From: Betaproteobacteria bacterium Ga0077523
GTDB taxonomy: Bacteria; Pseudomonadota; Gammaproteobacteria; Burkholderiales; Ga0077523
Direction of reading: 5' to 3'
Assembly: GCA_001464695.1 (NCBI GenBank)
Contig: LNDQ01000093.1
Coordinates: forward strand, 1 to 64,000
DNA: 64,000 nt
Made by a program: the position numbers and the translations under genes. Shown here in pieces: positions 32,521 through 42,048 of the stretch (position 1 is the first letter of the stretch; each line of letters opens with the position of its first letter). Under the pieces are notes generated by a model. That model was not told the origin of the DNA. It did not search any database and saw nothing but the letters and a program-made list of their open reading frames with translations.

Positions 32521-33374
32521 CACTTCTCCGGCAGGGGGATAAACTCGGTTTCGCCCGGCACCATGGCGAACTCGCCGTTCTTCCAGCGCGTTTTCGCGCG
32601 TTCGATGCTTGCGCGATCGGACGCGACGAAGTTCCACCAGATGTCGCGGTCGCCGTCCATGGGGTCGCCGCCCAGCAGCATCACCTGCGCTGCGGAGCGC
32701 GCTTCGATGCGTACCGGAGCGCCAGGATCGAGGTAGGCCATGTGTGCCTCGGGCAATGCGTTGCCGTCGATCAGCACTGCGCCGCTTGCTGCATAGACCG
32801 CACGCTCGGTGTGTTCCGGATCCAGCATGAAGGTCGCGCCGGAGGCGAGCTCCAGTGCGGCGTAGAACATCGGCGAGTACGTCGTCGTGGGCGACCGAAG
32901 GCCGAAGGCGGTACCAGCGATCAGCCGCAGCGTCACGCCCGGGTTGCTCAAAGTGGGCAGTGCCGACTTCGGATGGTGTTCGAAACCGGGTGCCATTGCC
33001 TCGTGCTTGCGCGGTAGCGCGACCCACGTCTGGATGCCGTGCATGCGTGTGCCGCTGGCACGAAGGTCGGGCGGCGTGCGTTCGGAATGCACGATGCCGC
33101 CGCCGGCCGTCATCCAGTTGACGTCGCCCGGCTCTATCCGCTGGACCACACCGAGGCTGTCGCGATGCATGAACGCGCCTTCGAACAGGTAGGTGACGGT
33201 GGCGAGACCGATGTGCGGATGGGGTCGGACGTCGATTCCGGTGCCCGGCGCGAAAGTGGCAGGGCCGAGATGGTCGAAGAAGATGAACGGGCCCACCAGT
33301 TTCTTCGGGTGGCCCGGCAATATCCGGCGGACGGTGAAGTCGCCGAGGTCACGGACATGGGGCTTCAGCAGCAC
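32520..33374 (-). CDS. Pirin-family bicupin protein
   Basis: This 284-residue protein has the N-terminal pirin cupin with the metal site HPHIGLATVTYLFEG and GGGIVHSERTP. The C-terminal pirin domain follows (MFYAALELASGATFML, LLGGDPMDGDRDIWWNFVAS). Some pirins have quercetin 2,3-dioxygenase activity and others act as redox-dependent regulators. It is downstream of the TetR regulator (25 bp) and may be part of that regulon. Confidence 0.93.
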   Translation of the reverse strand: MLLKPHVRDLGDFTVRRILPGHPKKLVGPFIFFDHLGPATFAPGTGIDVRPHPHIGLATVTYLFEGAFMHRDSLGVVQRIEPGDVNWMTAGGGIVHSERTPPDLRASGTRMHGIQTWVALPRKHEAMAPGFEHHPKSALPTLSNPGVTLRLIAGTAFGLRSPTTTYSPMFYAALELASGATFMLDPEHTERAVYAASGAVLIDGNALPEAHMAYLDPGAPVRIEARSAAQVMLLGGDPMDGDRDIWWNFVASDRASIERAKTRWKNGEFAMVPGETEFIPLPEK

Positions 33375-33399
33375 GGATTCGCGGGATGTTGTGGTGAGT

Positions 33400-33969
33400 T
33401 CAAGCCAGTGGGCCGGTCAGCCGCTGCTGGATGGAGGGACCGATCAGTGCGATCAGCTGCTCGCGTTGCAGCGCGACCACCGGCGGCAGGCGCAGGACGT
33501 AGCGACATAGTGCCAGACCGAGCATCTGGGTCGCGATGAGCCCCGCGCGGATCGGGACGGTCTTCGGATCGGTAATGGCGGGGGCGATGGCCGGCACCAC
33601 CTGAGTGGCGAAGAGCTGCTGCATGCGTTCGGCCGCGGCCTCATTGGTGACGGCGGCCCGCAACAGCGCAAAGAAGTTGTCGCCGCTCTCCCAGACATCG
33701 AGAAAGTGTCCCACCAGCACCCGCCCGATCTCCTCACGAGGTAGCGCGCCGAGGTCTGGCAGGCGCAGGTCGAACTGGGCTGCGGCTGCGAACAGCCCTT
33801 CCTTGCTGCCGAAGTAGCGCATCACCATGGCCGGATCGATCTCGGCCTGGGTGGCGATCGCCCGGATGGTGGCGCGCTCGTAGCCGTCGTGCCCGAAACG
33901 CTCGCGGGCGGCTGCGAGGATGGCGGCCTTGGTCGCATCGGAGCGCCGGGCCTTGGGGGAGTCGCTCAT
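33400..33969 (-). CDS. TetR-family transcriptional regulator
   Basis: This 189-residue protein has an N-terminal helix-turn-helix (ATKAAILAAARERFGHDGYERATIRAIATQAEIDPAMVMRYFGSKEGLF) and a ligand-binding C-terminal domain of the TetR_C type (LPREEIGRVLVGHFLDVWESG). It is divergent from the FAD monooxygenase. The 97-bp gap carries three copies of one palindrome, so it very likely represses both genes until an effector binds. Confidence 0.93.
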   Translation of the reverse strand: MSDSPKARRSDATKAAILAAARERFGHDGYERATIRAIATQAEIDPAMVMRYFGSKEGLFAAAAQFDLRLPDLGALPREEIGRVLVGHFLDVWESGDNFFALLRAAVTNEAAAERMQQLFATQVVPAIAPAITDPKTVPIRAGLIATQMLGLALCRYVLRLPPVVALQREQLIALIGPSIQQRLTGPLA

Positions 33970-34066
33970 GTCAACAAGTATAGGCCAACAGCTGTTGACA
34001 ATCCAGATCGAACTGGATCAGAATGCCAACAGATGTTGACCAACAACTGTTGACGGAGGATGGATC
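33970..34066. promoter_or_regulatory. TetR/monooxygenase divergent promoter with three operator copies
   Basis: Three copies of CAACA-N2-TGTTG lie at 33986-33997 (CAACAGCTGTTG, perfect), 34027-34038 and 34041-34052, each followed by AC. A half-site TCAACA lies at the tetR start. For the plus strand, -35 TTGACA (33995-34000) overlaps the first operator, with a plausible -10 (CAGAAT, 34019-34024). For the minus strand, TATACT (33977-33982) is a possible -10. Binding at these sites would block both promoters. Confidence 0.85.
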
Positions 34067-35323
34067 ATGGAAGCGAAAATCGATCAAGTTACTGTTTCTA
34101 CGGATGTGATCATCGTGGGTGCCGGCCCGGCCGGACTGGCGCTGGGGATCGTGCTAGGCCGTGCGGGCGTGCCGTTTGTCCTGCTGGACAAGCTGGAGCA
34201 GGGCCACAACACGTCGCGGGCGGCGGTCATTCACGCCCATACGCTGGACGTGCTGGAAGAGCTGGGCGTGAACGAGCGCCTGCACGCCCTCGGCCGGAAG
34301 CTTGGGCACTTCTGCATTCGCGATCGCGATCGACCGCTGTTGAACCTGCAGTTTCAAGCCCTGCCGTCGCGTCACCCGTATCTGCTGATGCTTCCGCAGA
34401 ACCAGACCGAGGAAGTGCTGAACGCGCGCCTGCGCGAAGTGGGCGGTTCGGTACATCGGGGCTGGACGGTCGACGCGCTCACCGACCTTGGCGACGGCGT
34501 GCAGGTGTCCGCTACCTCGGTGCGCGGAGAGCACCGCACGTTCAAGGCGCGCTACGTGGTGGGGGCCGATGGCATGCACAGCATGGTGCGCAAGACCGCC
34601 GGCATCGGCTTCACGGGTCATACGTACGAAGAGTCCTTCCTGCTCGCCGATGTCGCCATGGATTGGACGCACGGCAACGACGAGGTGAAGCTGTTCTTCT
34701 CCCCGGCGGGCATGATGGTGGTGGCACCGCTGCCGGACGGCACGTTCCGCATCGTGTCCACGGTGGACAACGCGCCCGAACGGCCCAGCGTCGCGGATGT
34801 GCAGGCATTGCTCGATGCGCGCGGTCCACGGACCGGGACGACCACCGTGACGAAGGTGGTATGGGGCTCGCGTTTCCGGCTGCACGATCGGGTCGCCGAT
34901 ACCTATCGGCGCGGACGCTTCCTGCTCGTGGGCGATGCCGCGCACGTGCACAGCCCGGCGGGCGGGCAGGGGATGAACACGGGTCTCGTGGACGCGAAGG
35001 TGCTGGGGGAGATGCTGGCTGCCGTGATCAGCGGTCGGCAGAATGACGCCTACCTCGACGGGTACGCGAAGGTCCGTCGGCCCGCGGCCATGCAGGTGGT
35101 CGGCTTCGCGGGCCGCCTCACGTGGCTTGCGACGATGAGGAATCCGGTGCAGCGGTTCGTGCGGAACATGGTGTTGTCCCTGGTCAACCAGGTCCCGGTG
35201 GCGAAGCGCAAGCTCGAGATGGCGTTGTCCGGGTTGAGCCGCAGCGCGGCATCGAAGACGCCGGGCGCGGAGTCCAGGAACCCCGGGGGGCCGCTCGCTG
35301 CGCTAAGGCACACGACTGCCTGA
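34067..35323 (+). CDS. FAD-dependent aromatic monooxygenase (PheA/TfdB-like fold)
   Basis: This 418-residue flavoprotein has the Rossmann GxGxxG as VIIVGAGPAGLALGIVLGRAG. The DG motif is VVGADGMHSMVRKTAG and the GD motif is RFLLVGDAAHVHSPAGGQGMNTGL. Such group A enzymes hydroxylate aromatic or polyketide substrates with NAD(P)H. The length is at the short end, without the thioredoxin-like tail of phenol hydroxylases. The last ~20 residues (GAESRNPGGPLAALRHTTA) are Pro/Gly-rich and end next to a hairpin element. It is controlled by the divergent TetR. Confidence 0.9.
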   Translation: MEAKIDQVTVSTDVIIVGAGPAGLALGIVLGRAGVPFVLLDKLEQGHNTSRAAVIHAHTLDVLEELGVNERLHALGRKLGHFCIRDRDRPLLNLQFQALPSRHPYLLMLPQNQTEEVLNARLREVGGSVHRGWTVDALTDLGDGVQVSATSVRGEHRTFKARYVVGADGMHSMVRKTAGIGFTGHTYEESFLLADVAMDWTHGNDEVKLFFSPAGMMVVAPLPDGTFRIVSTVDNAPERPSVADVQALLDARGPRTGTTTVTKVVWGSRFRLHDRVADTYRRGRFLLVGDAAHVHSPAGGQGMNTGLVDAKVLGEMLAAVISGRQNDAYLDGYAKVRRPAAMQVVGFAGRLTWLATMRNPVQRFVRNMVLSLVNQVPVAKRKLEMALSGLSRSAASKTPGAESRNPGGPLAALRHTTA

Positions 35324-35333
35324 GTCGCAAGTT

Positions 35334-35363
35334 CCCTCCCCCACGCATTAGCGTGGGGGAGGG
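35334..35363. repeat. Dispersed GC-rich hairpin element, copy 5
   Basis: Thirteen-base arms CCCTCCCCCACGC and GCGTGGGGGAGGG enclose an ATTA loop, followed by TCAGGGTGGGTG. It lies between the convergent monooxygenase and glnS genes. Confidence 0.82.
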
Positions 35364-35381
35364 TCAGGGTGGGTGTAACCG

Positions 35382-37148
35382 CTACGACTTCGCCCAGGAA
35401 TCCCGCAACGTCACCGCGCGATTGAACACCGGCTTGCCCGGTTTCGAATCGGTGTGGTCGGCCACGAAGTAGCCGTGGCGTTCGAACTGGAAGCGATCCT
35501 CGGGCTTCGCGTTCGCGAGCCCGGGCTCGAGCTTCGCGTGCGGCAGCACCTTCACCGAATCCGGATTCATCTGCTTCAGGAAATCCGCATCGCCCGCGCC
35601 CGGGTTCGGCACCACGAACAAGCGATCGTAGAGTCGCACTTCCGCTTCCAGCGCATGCGCGGCACTCACCCAATGGATGTTGCCCTTGACCTTGTAGGTG
35701 TCTGAGCCCGGCGTACCGGACTTCGAGTCGGGCATCACCTCGCAGTGCACGGCCGTGACGTTGCCCGACGCATCCTTGTCGCAGCCGATGCACTTCACCA
35801 CGTAGCCGTAGCGCAGTCGCACCGTGTTGCCGGGATACAGACGGAAGTAACCCTTCGGCGGGGTCTCGGTGAAGTCCTCGCGCTCGATCCACAACTCGCG
35901 GTCGATGGGAAACGTGCGCTTGCCCAGTTCGGGCTTGTGCGGATGTACCGGCGCCTCCGCCTGTTCGACTCTGCCCGGCGCCCAGTTGTCGATGATCAGC
36001 TTCAGCGGATCGAGTACCGCCGTCGCCCGCGGCGCCTTCTCGTTGAGATCTTCGCGCAGGCAATCCTCGAGAATTGTCATCTCGATCGTGGAGTTCTCCT
36101 TCGAGACGCCGATGCGCTCGGCGAACAGCCGGATTGATTCGGGCGTGAATCCGCGCCGGCGCACGCCGACGATGGTGGGCATGCGCGGGTCGTCCCAACC
36201 GTCCACGTGCTTTTCTTCCACCAGCTGGATCAGCTTGCGCTTGGACAGCACCACATAGGTCAAATTGAGCCGCGCGAACTCGTACTGATGCGGCAGCGGT
36301 TTCGCGAGCAGACCGAAGCCGGTCAGCTTCTCCAGAACCCAGTCGTACAGCGGCCGGTGATCCTCGAACTCGAGCGTGCACAGCGAATGCGTGATGTTCT
36401 CGAGCGCGTCCGAAATGCAGTGCGTGTAGTCGTACATCGGGTACACGCACCACGCGTCGCCCGTGCGGTGATGATGGGCGTGCCGGATGCGATAGATGAC
36501 CGGGTCGCGCATGTTGATGTTGGGCGAGGCCATGTCGATCCTGAGCCGCAGGACGTGGGCGCCATCGGGGAACTCGCCGGCACGCATGCGGCGGAACAGG
36601 TCGAGATTCTCCGCAATCGGACGATCCCGATAGGGGCTCGCTCGCCCGGCTTCCGTCAGCGTGCCGCGCAGTGCCCGCATCTCCTCCGGCGTGATGCTGT
36701 CCACGTAGGCGAGGCCGTGCTCGATGAAGGCTTCGGCGAAGCGGTACAGCGCTTCGAAATAATTGCTGGCGTAGTAAAGATGCGGCCCCCAGTCGAACCC
36801 CAACCAGTGCACGGCGTCGAGGATCGAGTCGACGTACTCCTGCTCTTCCTTGGTCGGGTTGGTGTCGTCGAAGCGCATGTGGCACACGCCGCCGAAATCG
36901 CGCGCCACGCCGAAATTGAGGCAGATCGACTTGGCGTGGCCGATGTGCAGATAGCCGTTGGGCTCCGGCGGAAACCGCGTGCGCACGCGGGCAGGATCGG
37001 CTGGTCCGCCGGCCTGGTCGGCGGCGGCACCGGGGTGACCGCTCCAGCGGCGGCTCGCATAGGTGCCGTTCGCGAGGTCGTGCTCGACGATGTTGCGGAT
37101 GAAATTGGACGCGGGCGCCAGGGAGGCGCTGGGATCGGGCTTGCTCAA
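35382..37148 (-). CDS. glnS: Glutaminyl-tRNA synthetase
   Basis: This 588-residue class I synthetase charges tRNA-Gln. The HIGH motif is [16 protein letters not shown] and the KMSKS motif appears as [14 protein letters not shown]. The C-terminal anticodon-binding beta-barrels follow. Between the first helix and PPEPNG there is a Gly/Ala/Pro-rich insert of ~20 residues ([18 protein letters not shown]), absent from E. coli GlnS. I recall it from Comamonadaceae-type enzymes. Having GlnRS implies that Gln-tRNA need not rely on the amidotransferase route. Confidence 0.97.
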   Translation of the reverse strand: MSKPDPSASLAPASNFIRNIVEHDLANGTYASRRWSGHPGAAADQAGGPADPARVRTRFPPEPNGYLHIGHAKSICLNFGVARDFGGVCHMRFDDTNPTKEEQEYVDSILDAVHWLGFDWGPHLYYASNYFEALYRFAEAFIEHGLAYVDSITPEEMRALRGTLTEAGRASPYRDRPIAENLDLFRRMRAGEFPDGAHVLRLRIDMASPNINMRDPVIYRIRHAHHHRTGDAWCVYPMYDYTHCISDALENITHSLCTLEFEDHRPLYDWVLEKLTGFGLLAKPLPHQYEFARLNLTYVVLSKRKLIQLVEEKHVDGWDDPRMPTIVGVRRRGFTPESIRLFAERIGVSKENSTIEMTILEDCLREDLNEKAPRATAVLDPLKLIIDNWAPGRVEQAEAPVHPHKPELGKRTFPIDRELWIEREDFTETPPKGYFRLYPGNTVRLRYGYVVKCIGCDKDASGNVTAVHCEVMPDSKSGTPGSDTYKVKGNIHWVSAAHALEAEVRLYDRLFVVPNPGAGDADFLKQMNPDSVKVLPHAKLEPGLANAKPEDRFQFERHGYFVADHTDSKPGKPVFNRAVTLRDSWAKS

Positions 37149-37230
37149 CGGCGGGCTTTCGGCGAAGGCGAAGACCGCGATTTTACGGGGTCGCGCCCGC
37201 TATCGGCCGTGGACGCGCGAAAAGACCGCT

Positions 37231-39258
37231 TCAGGCCCCGGCGGGAATGGTCGCGAACCGGTAGATGCCGCGGCCGGCCTTCTTGGCCGCGTACATCGAT
37301 GTTTCAGCACGCTTCAGCAGCGGGTCCACCTCGGTGCCGTCGTCGCCGTGCACCGCAATGCCGATGCTGGCGCTGATGCGCACACTCTGGTTCGCGGTCA
37401 CGCGGATCGGTTCGTTCAGGATGCTGAGCACCTTTTCCGCCACCCGCGCCGCCTCGCGCGGAGAGGCGAGGTCGTTCACCAGTACGACGAACTCGTCGCC
37501 GCCGAGACGGGCGATGGTGTCCATCTCGCGCAGGCGCGTCTGCAGAATCCGGGCGAAGCTCACCAGCAGATCGTCGCCCACGTCGTGACCGTGCTCTTCG
37601 TTCACGTCCTTGAAGTTGTCGAGGTCGATGACCAGCAGCGCCACGTTGGTTTCGTTGCGCTTCGCCGCGGACACCGCCATGTTGAAGCGGTCCTTCAGCA
37701 GCGTGCGGTTGGGCAACCCGGTCAGGGCGTCGTGATAGGCGAGTCGGCGCAGCAGTTCCTCGGCGCGCTTGCGCTCGAAGATTTCCGCTTCCAGCGTGCG
37801 ATTGACCCGGGCGAGTTCCTGCACCCGTTCGGCCACCATGGATTCGAGGTCCTGTTCCGCCAGGCGGGAGGCTTCCAGGGCCTGCTCCTTCATCTGCAGT
37901 GCCGATTCCTTCGCCTGCAACGCCGCCATCTGGGCCGCTTCCTTCTCTTCACGCATGGTGTGGATGCGCTGTGCCAGGGCCTGCGACAGCAGCAGTGCCT
38001 CGACCAGTGATCCGATCTGCACGCCATAGATGGTGAAGAAGTTGCCCGGCAGGATCTCGAGTGCCCGGAGCGCAAAGGCGACCAGACCGGCGATGAGCGC
38101 GGCCCAGGCGAGCAGGAATACGCGCGCCGGCCGATAGCCGCGCCGGATCGCCTGAATGGAATTGACGATCAGATTGATCGACCCGGCGATGGCGAGGAAC
38201 GGGAAGCAGCGCGCGCTCACCCAGTAGGGCATGGGCGAGATGGTCGCCGCCGCGAGCAACAAGCTCACGCCGATTACCGCCATGGCCGGCACGTCATAGC
38301 GCCGCCCGTGTTCCCATACGCGCAGGAAACTGCGGCCGAACAGTGCGCCGGTTGCGATGGTGAGGAAACCGAAGAACATCGGCGCCCGGTTGTTCCACAC
38401 GGGGGAATCGGGCCAGAAATACTGGTAGGCGAGGCCGTTGTAGCAGAAGTACGCCATCGCGGTCATGCCGACGAAGGCCACGTAGTAGAGATAGCTGCGG
38501 TTGCGCAGCGTGAACCAGAGCAGCAGGTTGAACGCGCCGAGCGCCAGCAGGGCGCCGAAGAACAAGGCGAGCTGGAACGACTCGCTCCAGCGCGCGCTCT
38601 CCAGGCCCGTGCGCGACAGCAGCCGCAGCGGGATGGTGACCGAGCTTTCCGAGCGCACCCGCAGGTAGATGGTCTGGACCGAACCCGACGGCAGGTCCAG
38701 CGCGAACAGGTAGTTGTTCGACTGAATCTCGCGGGCAGCATAGGGGAGCGTGTCGCCGCCCTTGCGCACCTGGTAGCGCATGTCGCCGTTCGCGTCGCGC
38801 ATCGGGGCATGAACCTCGATGACGTCGAGGGGCGGATAGTCGATCTCGAGGAACCACGTGCGATCGGGCCCGGGCGGCGACTGCACCGTGAACCGCAGCC
38901 AGATCCAGTTGCGGGTGAACCCGAAGTTCGGGAACCGGCCTTCGGTGCGTGCGAAGCGCGTCGCCACTGCCTGCGACCGCACGTCCTCGAGGGCGAGGGT
39001 GCCCTCGGGGTCATGCAGATAGAACACTTTCGCGCCGAGTTCTTCGACCTTCGTCACCGAGTTCGGCAGGTCGATGGCGTCGCCCTCGGCCCGCACGGGT
39101 CCGGCCAGCGCGAGCGCAGCCAGCGCGGGTGCGAGTACGCGGAACAGGCGAGTGATCAGTCTGGCGGCTGGGCCGCGGGGGGCGGGCACGGATGGCAGGA
39201 GGAATGTGGGCGTCCGGTGACATAAGCAAGCCGCCTGCCCGCCGTTCGAGCTCTGCAT
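37231..39258 (-). CDS. 7TMR-DISM sensor diguanylate cyclase
   Basis: This 675-residue inner-membrane protein begins with a signal or anchor segment (residues ~35-57). A periplasmic 7TMR-DISM extracellular domain (about 60-205) follows, then seven hydrophobic segments (about 225-430). A coiled coil (MREEKEAAQMAALQAKE to ERKRAEELLRRL) leads to a GGDEF domain (about 510-670) with LGGDEFVVLVND. REMD before it is an intact RxxD inhibitory site, so product feedback is expected. It probably makes c-di-GMP in response to an extracytoplasmic ligand. GGAGG lies only two bases before the ATG, so the start is uncertain. Confidence 0.93.
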   Translation of the reverse strand: MQSSNGGQAACLCHRTPTFLLPSVPAPRGPAARLITRLFRVLAPALAALALAGPVRAEGDAIDLPNSVTKVEELGAKVFYLHDPEGTLALEDVRSQAVATRFARTEGRFPNFGFTRNWIWLRFTVQSPPGPDRTWFLEIDYPPLDVIEVHAPMRDANGDMRYQVRKGGDTLPYAAREIQSNNYLFALDLPSGSVQTIYLRVRSESSVTIPLRLLSRTGLESARWSESFQLALFFGALLALGAFNLLLWFTLRNRSYLYYVAFVGMTAMAYFCYNGLAYQYFWPDSPVWNNRAPMFFGFLTIATGALFGRSFLRVWEHGRRYDVPAMAVIGVSLLLAAATISPMPYWVSARCFPFLAIAGSINLIVNSIQAIRRGYRPARVFLLAWAALIAGLVAFALRALEILPGNFFTIYGVQIGSLVEALLLSQALAQRIHTMREEKEAAQMAALQAKESALQMKEQALEASRLAEQDLESMVAERVQELARVNRTLEAEIFERKRAEELLRRLAYHDALTGLPNRTLLKDRFNMAVSAAKRNETNVALLVIDLDNFKDVNEEHGHDVGDDLLVSFARILQTRLREMDTIARLGGDEFVVLVNDLASPREAARVAEKVLSILNEPIRVTANQSVRISASIGIAVHGDDGTEVDPLLKRAETSMYAAKKAGRGIYRFATIPAGA

Positions 39259-39538
39259 TTCCTCCCGGGAGGCCCGGCGCCGGGAAAGCCCGTGCCGGGG
39301 TGCGGCAGGGTGCGCCGCTTTGCGTCCCGGGCCTTGACCAGCCGGTGTGAAAAACCCGCCAGGGGGTCTCAGAACCCTGATTTCACGTTTTTTTTACGGG
39401 TCTTGCCACGGCTGATTGACGCCCGGCGGCGATGCTTCTCCTCGCCGCAAGCCAACCGGGCATTCAAGGCATCCCGCCAGCCCCAGCGGCCGTGGAAATT
39501 CAATCGAATCAACCTTCAACCTATCAAGGAGAAACATC

Positions 39539-39895
39539 ATGACCAAGCAGATCACCACCTTTGGAACCGTCTCTCTCGTGGCCGCTTTCGCGACCCTTAC
39601 CCTGTCTGCCCCGGCTCATGCCGGCCGCATGCTCGATCTGGTGGCGAAGCCCGCCCAGGCCGACGCCGCATCCATCGCCCGCGGCAACAGCTCGCCCCGC
39701 GCCATCGTCCCGACGTGGCATGCCCAGGCAATCGCACAGTCGCGCACCGGCGTCGTGAAGTCCGGCGAGTTCGTTCAGCGCGATGCGCGTTGCGATGTCC
39801 GTGACGTCTGCTCGTCCGGCGCCGTCGGTGCGGTCGCGACCGATCCGCAACGCTCCATCCAGGCCCAGGCCGAATCTCTCACCACGATCCGCTAA
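39539..39895 (+). CDS. Small exported protein, unknown function
   Basis: The ATG at 39539 follows AAGGAGAAAC, giving 118 residues. The signal peptide (TKQITTFGTVSLVAAFATLTLSAPAHA) is clear. The mature part has a Cys pair (ARCDVRDVCSSG) that could form a disulfide and no known domain. The 280-bp leader upstream (39259-39538) has no gene. An eight-T run in it (around 39388-39396) is the only striking base feature. Confidence 0.65.
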   Translation: MTKQITTFGTVSLVAAFATLTLSAPAHAGRMLDLVAKPAQADAASIARGNSSPRAIVPTWHAQAIAQSRTGVVKSGEFVQRDARCDVRDVCSSGAVGAVATDPQRSIQAQAESLTTIR

Positions 39896-39922
39896 GGGCT
39901 CTGCGTTGCCGCGCCCGGGATA

Positions 39923-39959
39923 GCGGGCATCCGCATCGTCACTCGATGCGGATGCCCGC
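39923..39959. repeat. 16-bp perfect inverted repeat overlapping the end of the Bug receptor gene
   Basis: GCGGGCATCCGCATCG (39923-39938) pairs with its complement at 39944-39959 around a 5-nt loop. One arm is coding sequence for the last residues (AGIRIE) of the convergent Bug gene. It lacks a T-run but could stop transcripts from both sides. Confidence 0.65.
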
Positions 39960-40913
39960 ATCCCGCACCAGGGCGCCCCATTTCGTCATTTGCGATTGCA
40001 GGTGCAGGCCGAATTGTTGCGGGCTGCCGCCGATGGTCTCGACCCCCTGCAGGCGGAAGGTCGATTGCACGTCCGGCAGCAACAGGATGCGATTCACCTC
40101 GGCATTGATGCGGTCGACGACCGCGGGCGGCGTGCGCGCCGGTGCGACTACGCCGAACCACACGCTCACTTCGAAGTCCTTCAATCCCGCTTCGGCCACC
40201 GTCGGCAGCTCGGGCAAGAGCGCAAAGCGTCGCGGCGACGTCACGGCCAGCGCACGCACCTTGCCGGCCTTCACCTGCGGCAGCACGTTCGGCGTGTTGT
40301 CGAACATCGCCTGAACGCGACCGCCCACCAGGTCGAGCACGGCGGGGGCGCTGCCTTTGTAGGGCACGTGCACGAGATCGATCCCGGCCCGCGCCTTCAG
40401 CAACTCCATCGAAAGATGATTCGATGAACCGATGCCGGCCGAGCCGTACACCAGTTCACCGGGCTTCGCCTTCGCCAGCGCGACCAGATCCTTGACCGAT
40501 TTCGCGGCAACGTCGTTGCCCACCACCAGCAGGTTCGGCGTGGCCGCACACAGGATGACCGGCACGAAATCGCGTGCGGTGTCATAGGGCAGCTTTGCGT
40601 AGAGGGCCGGATTCACCGCGAAGGCGAAGCTCGCAACCAGCAGCGTGTAGCCGTCGGGCGGCGCTTTGGCCACTGCCTGGGTTCCGAGCTGCGAACCGCC
40701 GCCGGGGCGGTTCTCCACGACCACCGACTGGCCCCACGATTCGTGCAGCTTCTGCGCGAGAATGCGGCCGAGCTGATCGTTGAAACCGCCGGGCGGAAAT
40801 GGCACCACCAGGCGGATCGTGCGGGCGGGGTAGGCGTCGGCGTGCGCGACCGACGTTCCAAGCATCAGCGCAAAGGCGAGCAGCCGGATGGCTGCCGCGC
40901 CCCGTTCACACAT
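39939..40913 (-). CDS. Bug/TctC-family tripartite tricarboxylate receptor
   Basis: This 324-residue protein has a signal peptide (IRLLAFALMLGTSVAHA). Family motifs are YPARTIRLVVPFPPGGFND, VVVENRPGGGSQLGTQAVAKAPPDGYTLL and VPYKGSAPAVLDLVGGRVQAMFDN. Bug receptors bind small carboxylates in the periplasm, and most have no dedicated transporter nearby, as here. Its start overlaps the stop of the enolase-superfamily gene by 8 bp, so the ligand is probably related to that enzyme's substrate, a sugar acid or other carboxylate. Confidence 0.93.
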   Translation of the reverse strand: MCERGAAAIRLLAFALMLGTSVAHADAYPARTIRLVVPFPPGGFNDQLGRILAQKLHESWGQSVVVENRPGGGSQLGTQAVAKAPPDGYTLLVASFAFAVNPALYAKLPYDTARDFVPVILCAATPNLLVVGNDVAAKSVKDLVALAKAKPGELVYGSAGIGSSNHLSMELLKARAGIDLVHVPYKGSAPAVLDLVGGRVQAMFDNTPNVLPQVKAGKVRALAVTSPRRFALLPELPTVAEAGLKDFEVSVWFGVVAPARTPPAVVDRINAEVNRILLLPDVQSTFRLQGVETIGGSPQQFGLHLQSQMTKWGALVRDAGIRIE

Positions 40914-42048
40914 AGGCCGGGCCGTCGATCAGCGGGTGTGCCGCGAGGAATTTCTCGTCGACCTCGACGCCGATGCCCGGCGCTTCGAGGGGGTACACCA
41001 TGCCCTTCGCGTCCACGGTGTACGGCGTGCTCACGAGTTCGTCGCGGAACAGGTTGTTCTTCGACACGTCGGCTTCGAAGTAGCCGCCGTTGTCGATGGC
41101 ACAGAGGAAATGCACCGTCGCCGCCATGTTGAGGCCGGTCATGGACGTGTGCGGGTTGATGGGCAGCTTGTACGCCGAGGCCATGTGCGCGATGCGCATC
41201 ACTTCCGTGATGCCGCCGGACTTCGACAGATCGGGCTGCAGGATCGTCACCGAACGTGCGTCGATGAGCGGCTGGAACTCGAAGCGCGTGTAGTGGTTCT
41301 CGCCGGCTGCAAGCGGGGTGCGGCCGAGGCCGGCCGCGATGCGGTAGCTGTTGGCGTCGTGCGCCGCGAACGGCTCTTCGAGCCAGCCTACGCCCAGTGC
41401 GTCGTAGCGCGGCATGGCGGCGCGCGCGGCAGCCACGTCGTAGCCGGTGTTGGCGTCGGTCAGGATCACGAGTTCGTCGCCGAAGGCCTTGCGTACGGCG
41501 GCGACGCGCTCGACATCACGGGCCACCGTGTCGCCCACGCGCAGTTTCACCGCACGGTAACCGTGTTCCACATGCGCGCGGGCTTCATCGACCAGGGCGG
41601 CGGGCGCCTGGTAGCCGAGCGAAACACCGCCGGCGTAGGCCGGGATCGGACGGCTGGCACCGCCGAGCAGACGGCACAGCGGTACCCCGAGCGATTTGCC
41701 GCGCAGGTCCCACAGCGCCATATCGATGCCGGACAACCCGATGGATGCGGCCGCTCCCATGCCGTGACTGGCGAGCTGCTTGTCATACACGCGCTTCCAC
41801 ACGCCGACCGTGTCGAAGGCATCCAACCCCAGAACGAGTTGGCGCAGGGTCGTTTCGATCAACTTCGCCACGGCACCGGGTGCGCGGCCGTGATGCGCTT
41901 CGCCCCAACCGACGATGCCGTCTTCGCTCCGGATCTTCACGATCACCGCGTCGCGCTTGACCGCGCGGCCCACGCCCAAGGTGACACTGTCCTCGGGGCG
42001 GACCGGAAACGACACCGGAATGGCCTGGATTTCCACGATGCGCGACAT
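40906..42048 (-). CDS. Enolase-superfamily dehydratase/cycloisomerase (mandelate racemase/muconate lactonizing type)
   Basis: The ATG at 42048 has GAGG six bases upstream, giving 380 residues. The barrel motifs are visible: AVKLRVGD (a K-x-R in place of K-x-K), ILTDANTGYD, WLEEPF, AAGENHYTRFE, LQPDLSKSGGITE and NPHTSMTGLN. Asp, Glu and Glu provide the Mg site. Members dehydrate sugar acids or isomerise carboxylates through an enolate. The K-x-R and His-bearing strand leave the exact activity open. It is first in an operon with the Bug receptor. Confidence 0.88.
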   Translation of the reverse strand: MSRIVEIQAIPVSFPVRPEDSVTLGVGRAVKRDAVIVKIRSEDGIVGWGEAHHGRAPGAVAKLIETTLRQLVLGLDAFDTVGVWKRVYDKQLASHGMGAAASIGLSGIDMALWDLRGKSLGVPLCRLLGGASRPIPAYAGGVSLGYQAPAALVDEARAHVEHGYRAVKLRVGDTVARDVERVAAVRKAFGDELVILTDANTGYDVAAARAAMPRYDALGVGWLEEPFAAHDANSYRIAAGLGRTPLAAGENHYTRFEFQPLIDARSVTILQPDLSKSGGITEVMRIAHMASAYKLPINPHTSMTGLNMAATVHFLCAIDNGGYFEADVSKNNLFRDELVSTPYTVDAKGMVYPLEAPGIGVEVDEKFLAAHPLIDGPAYV

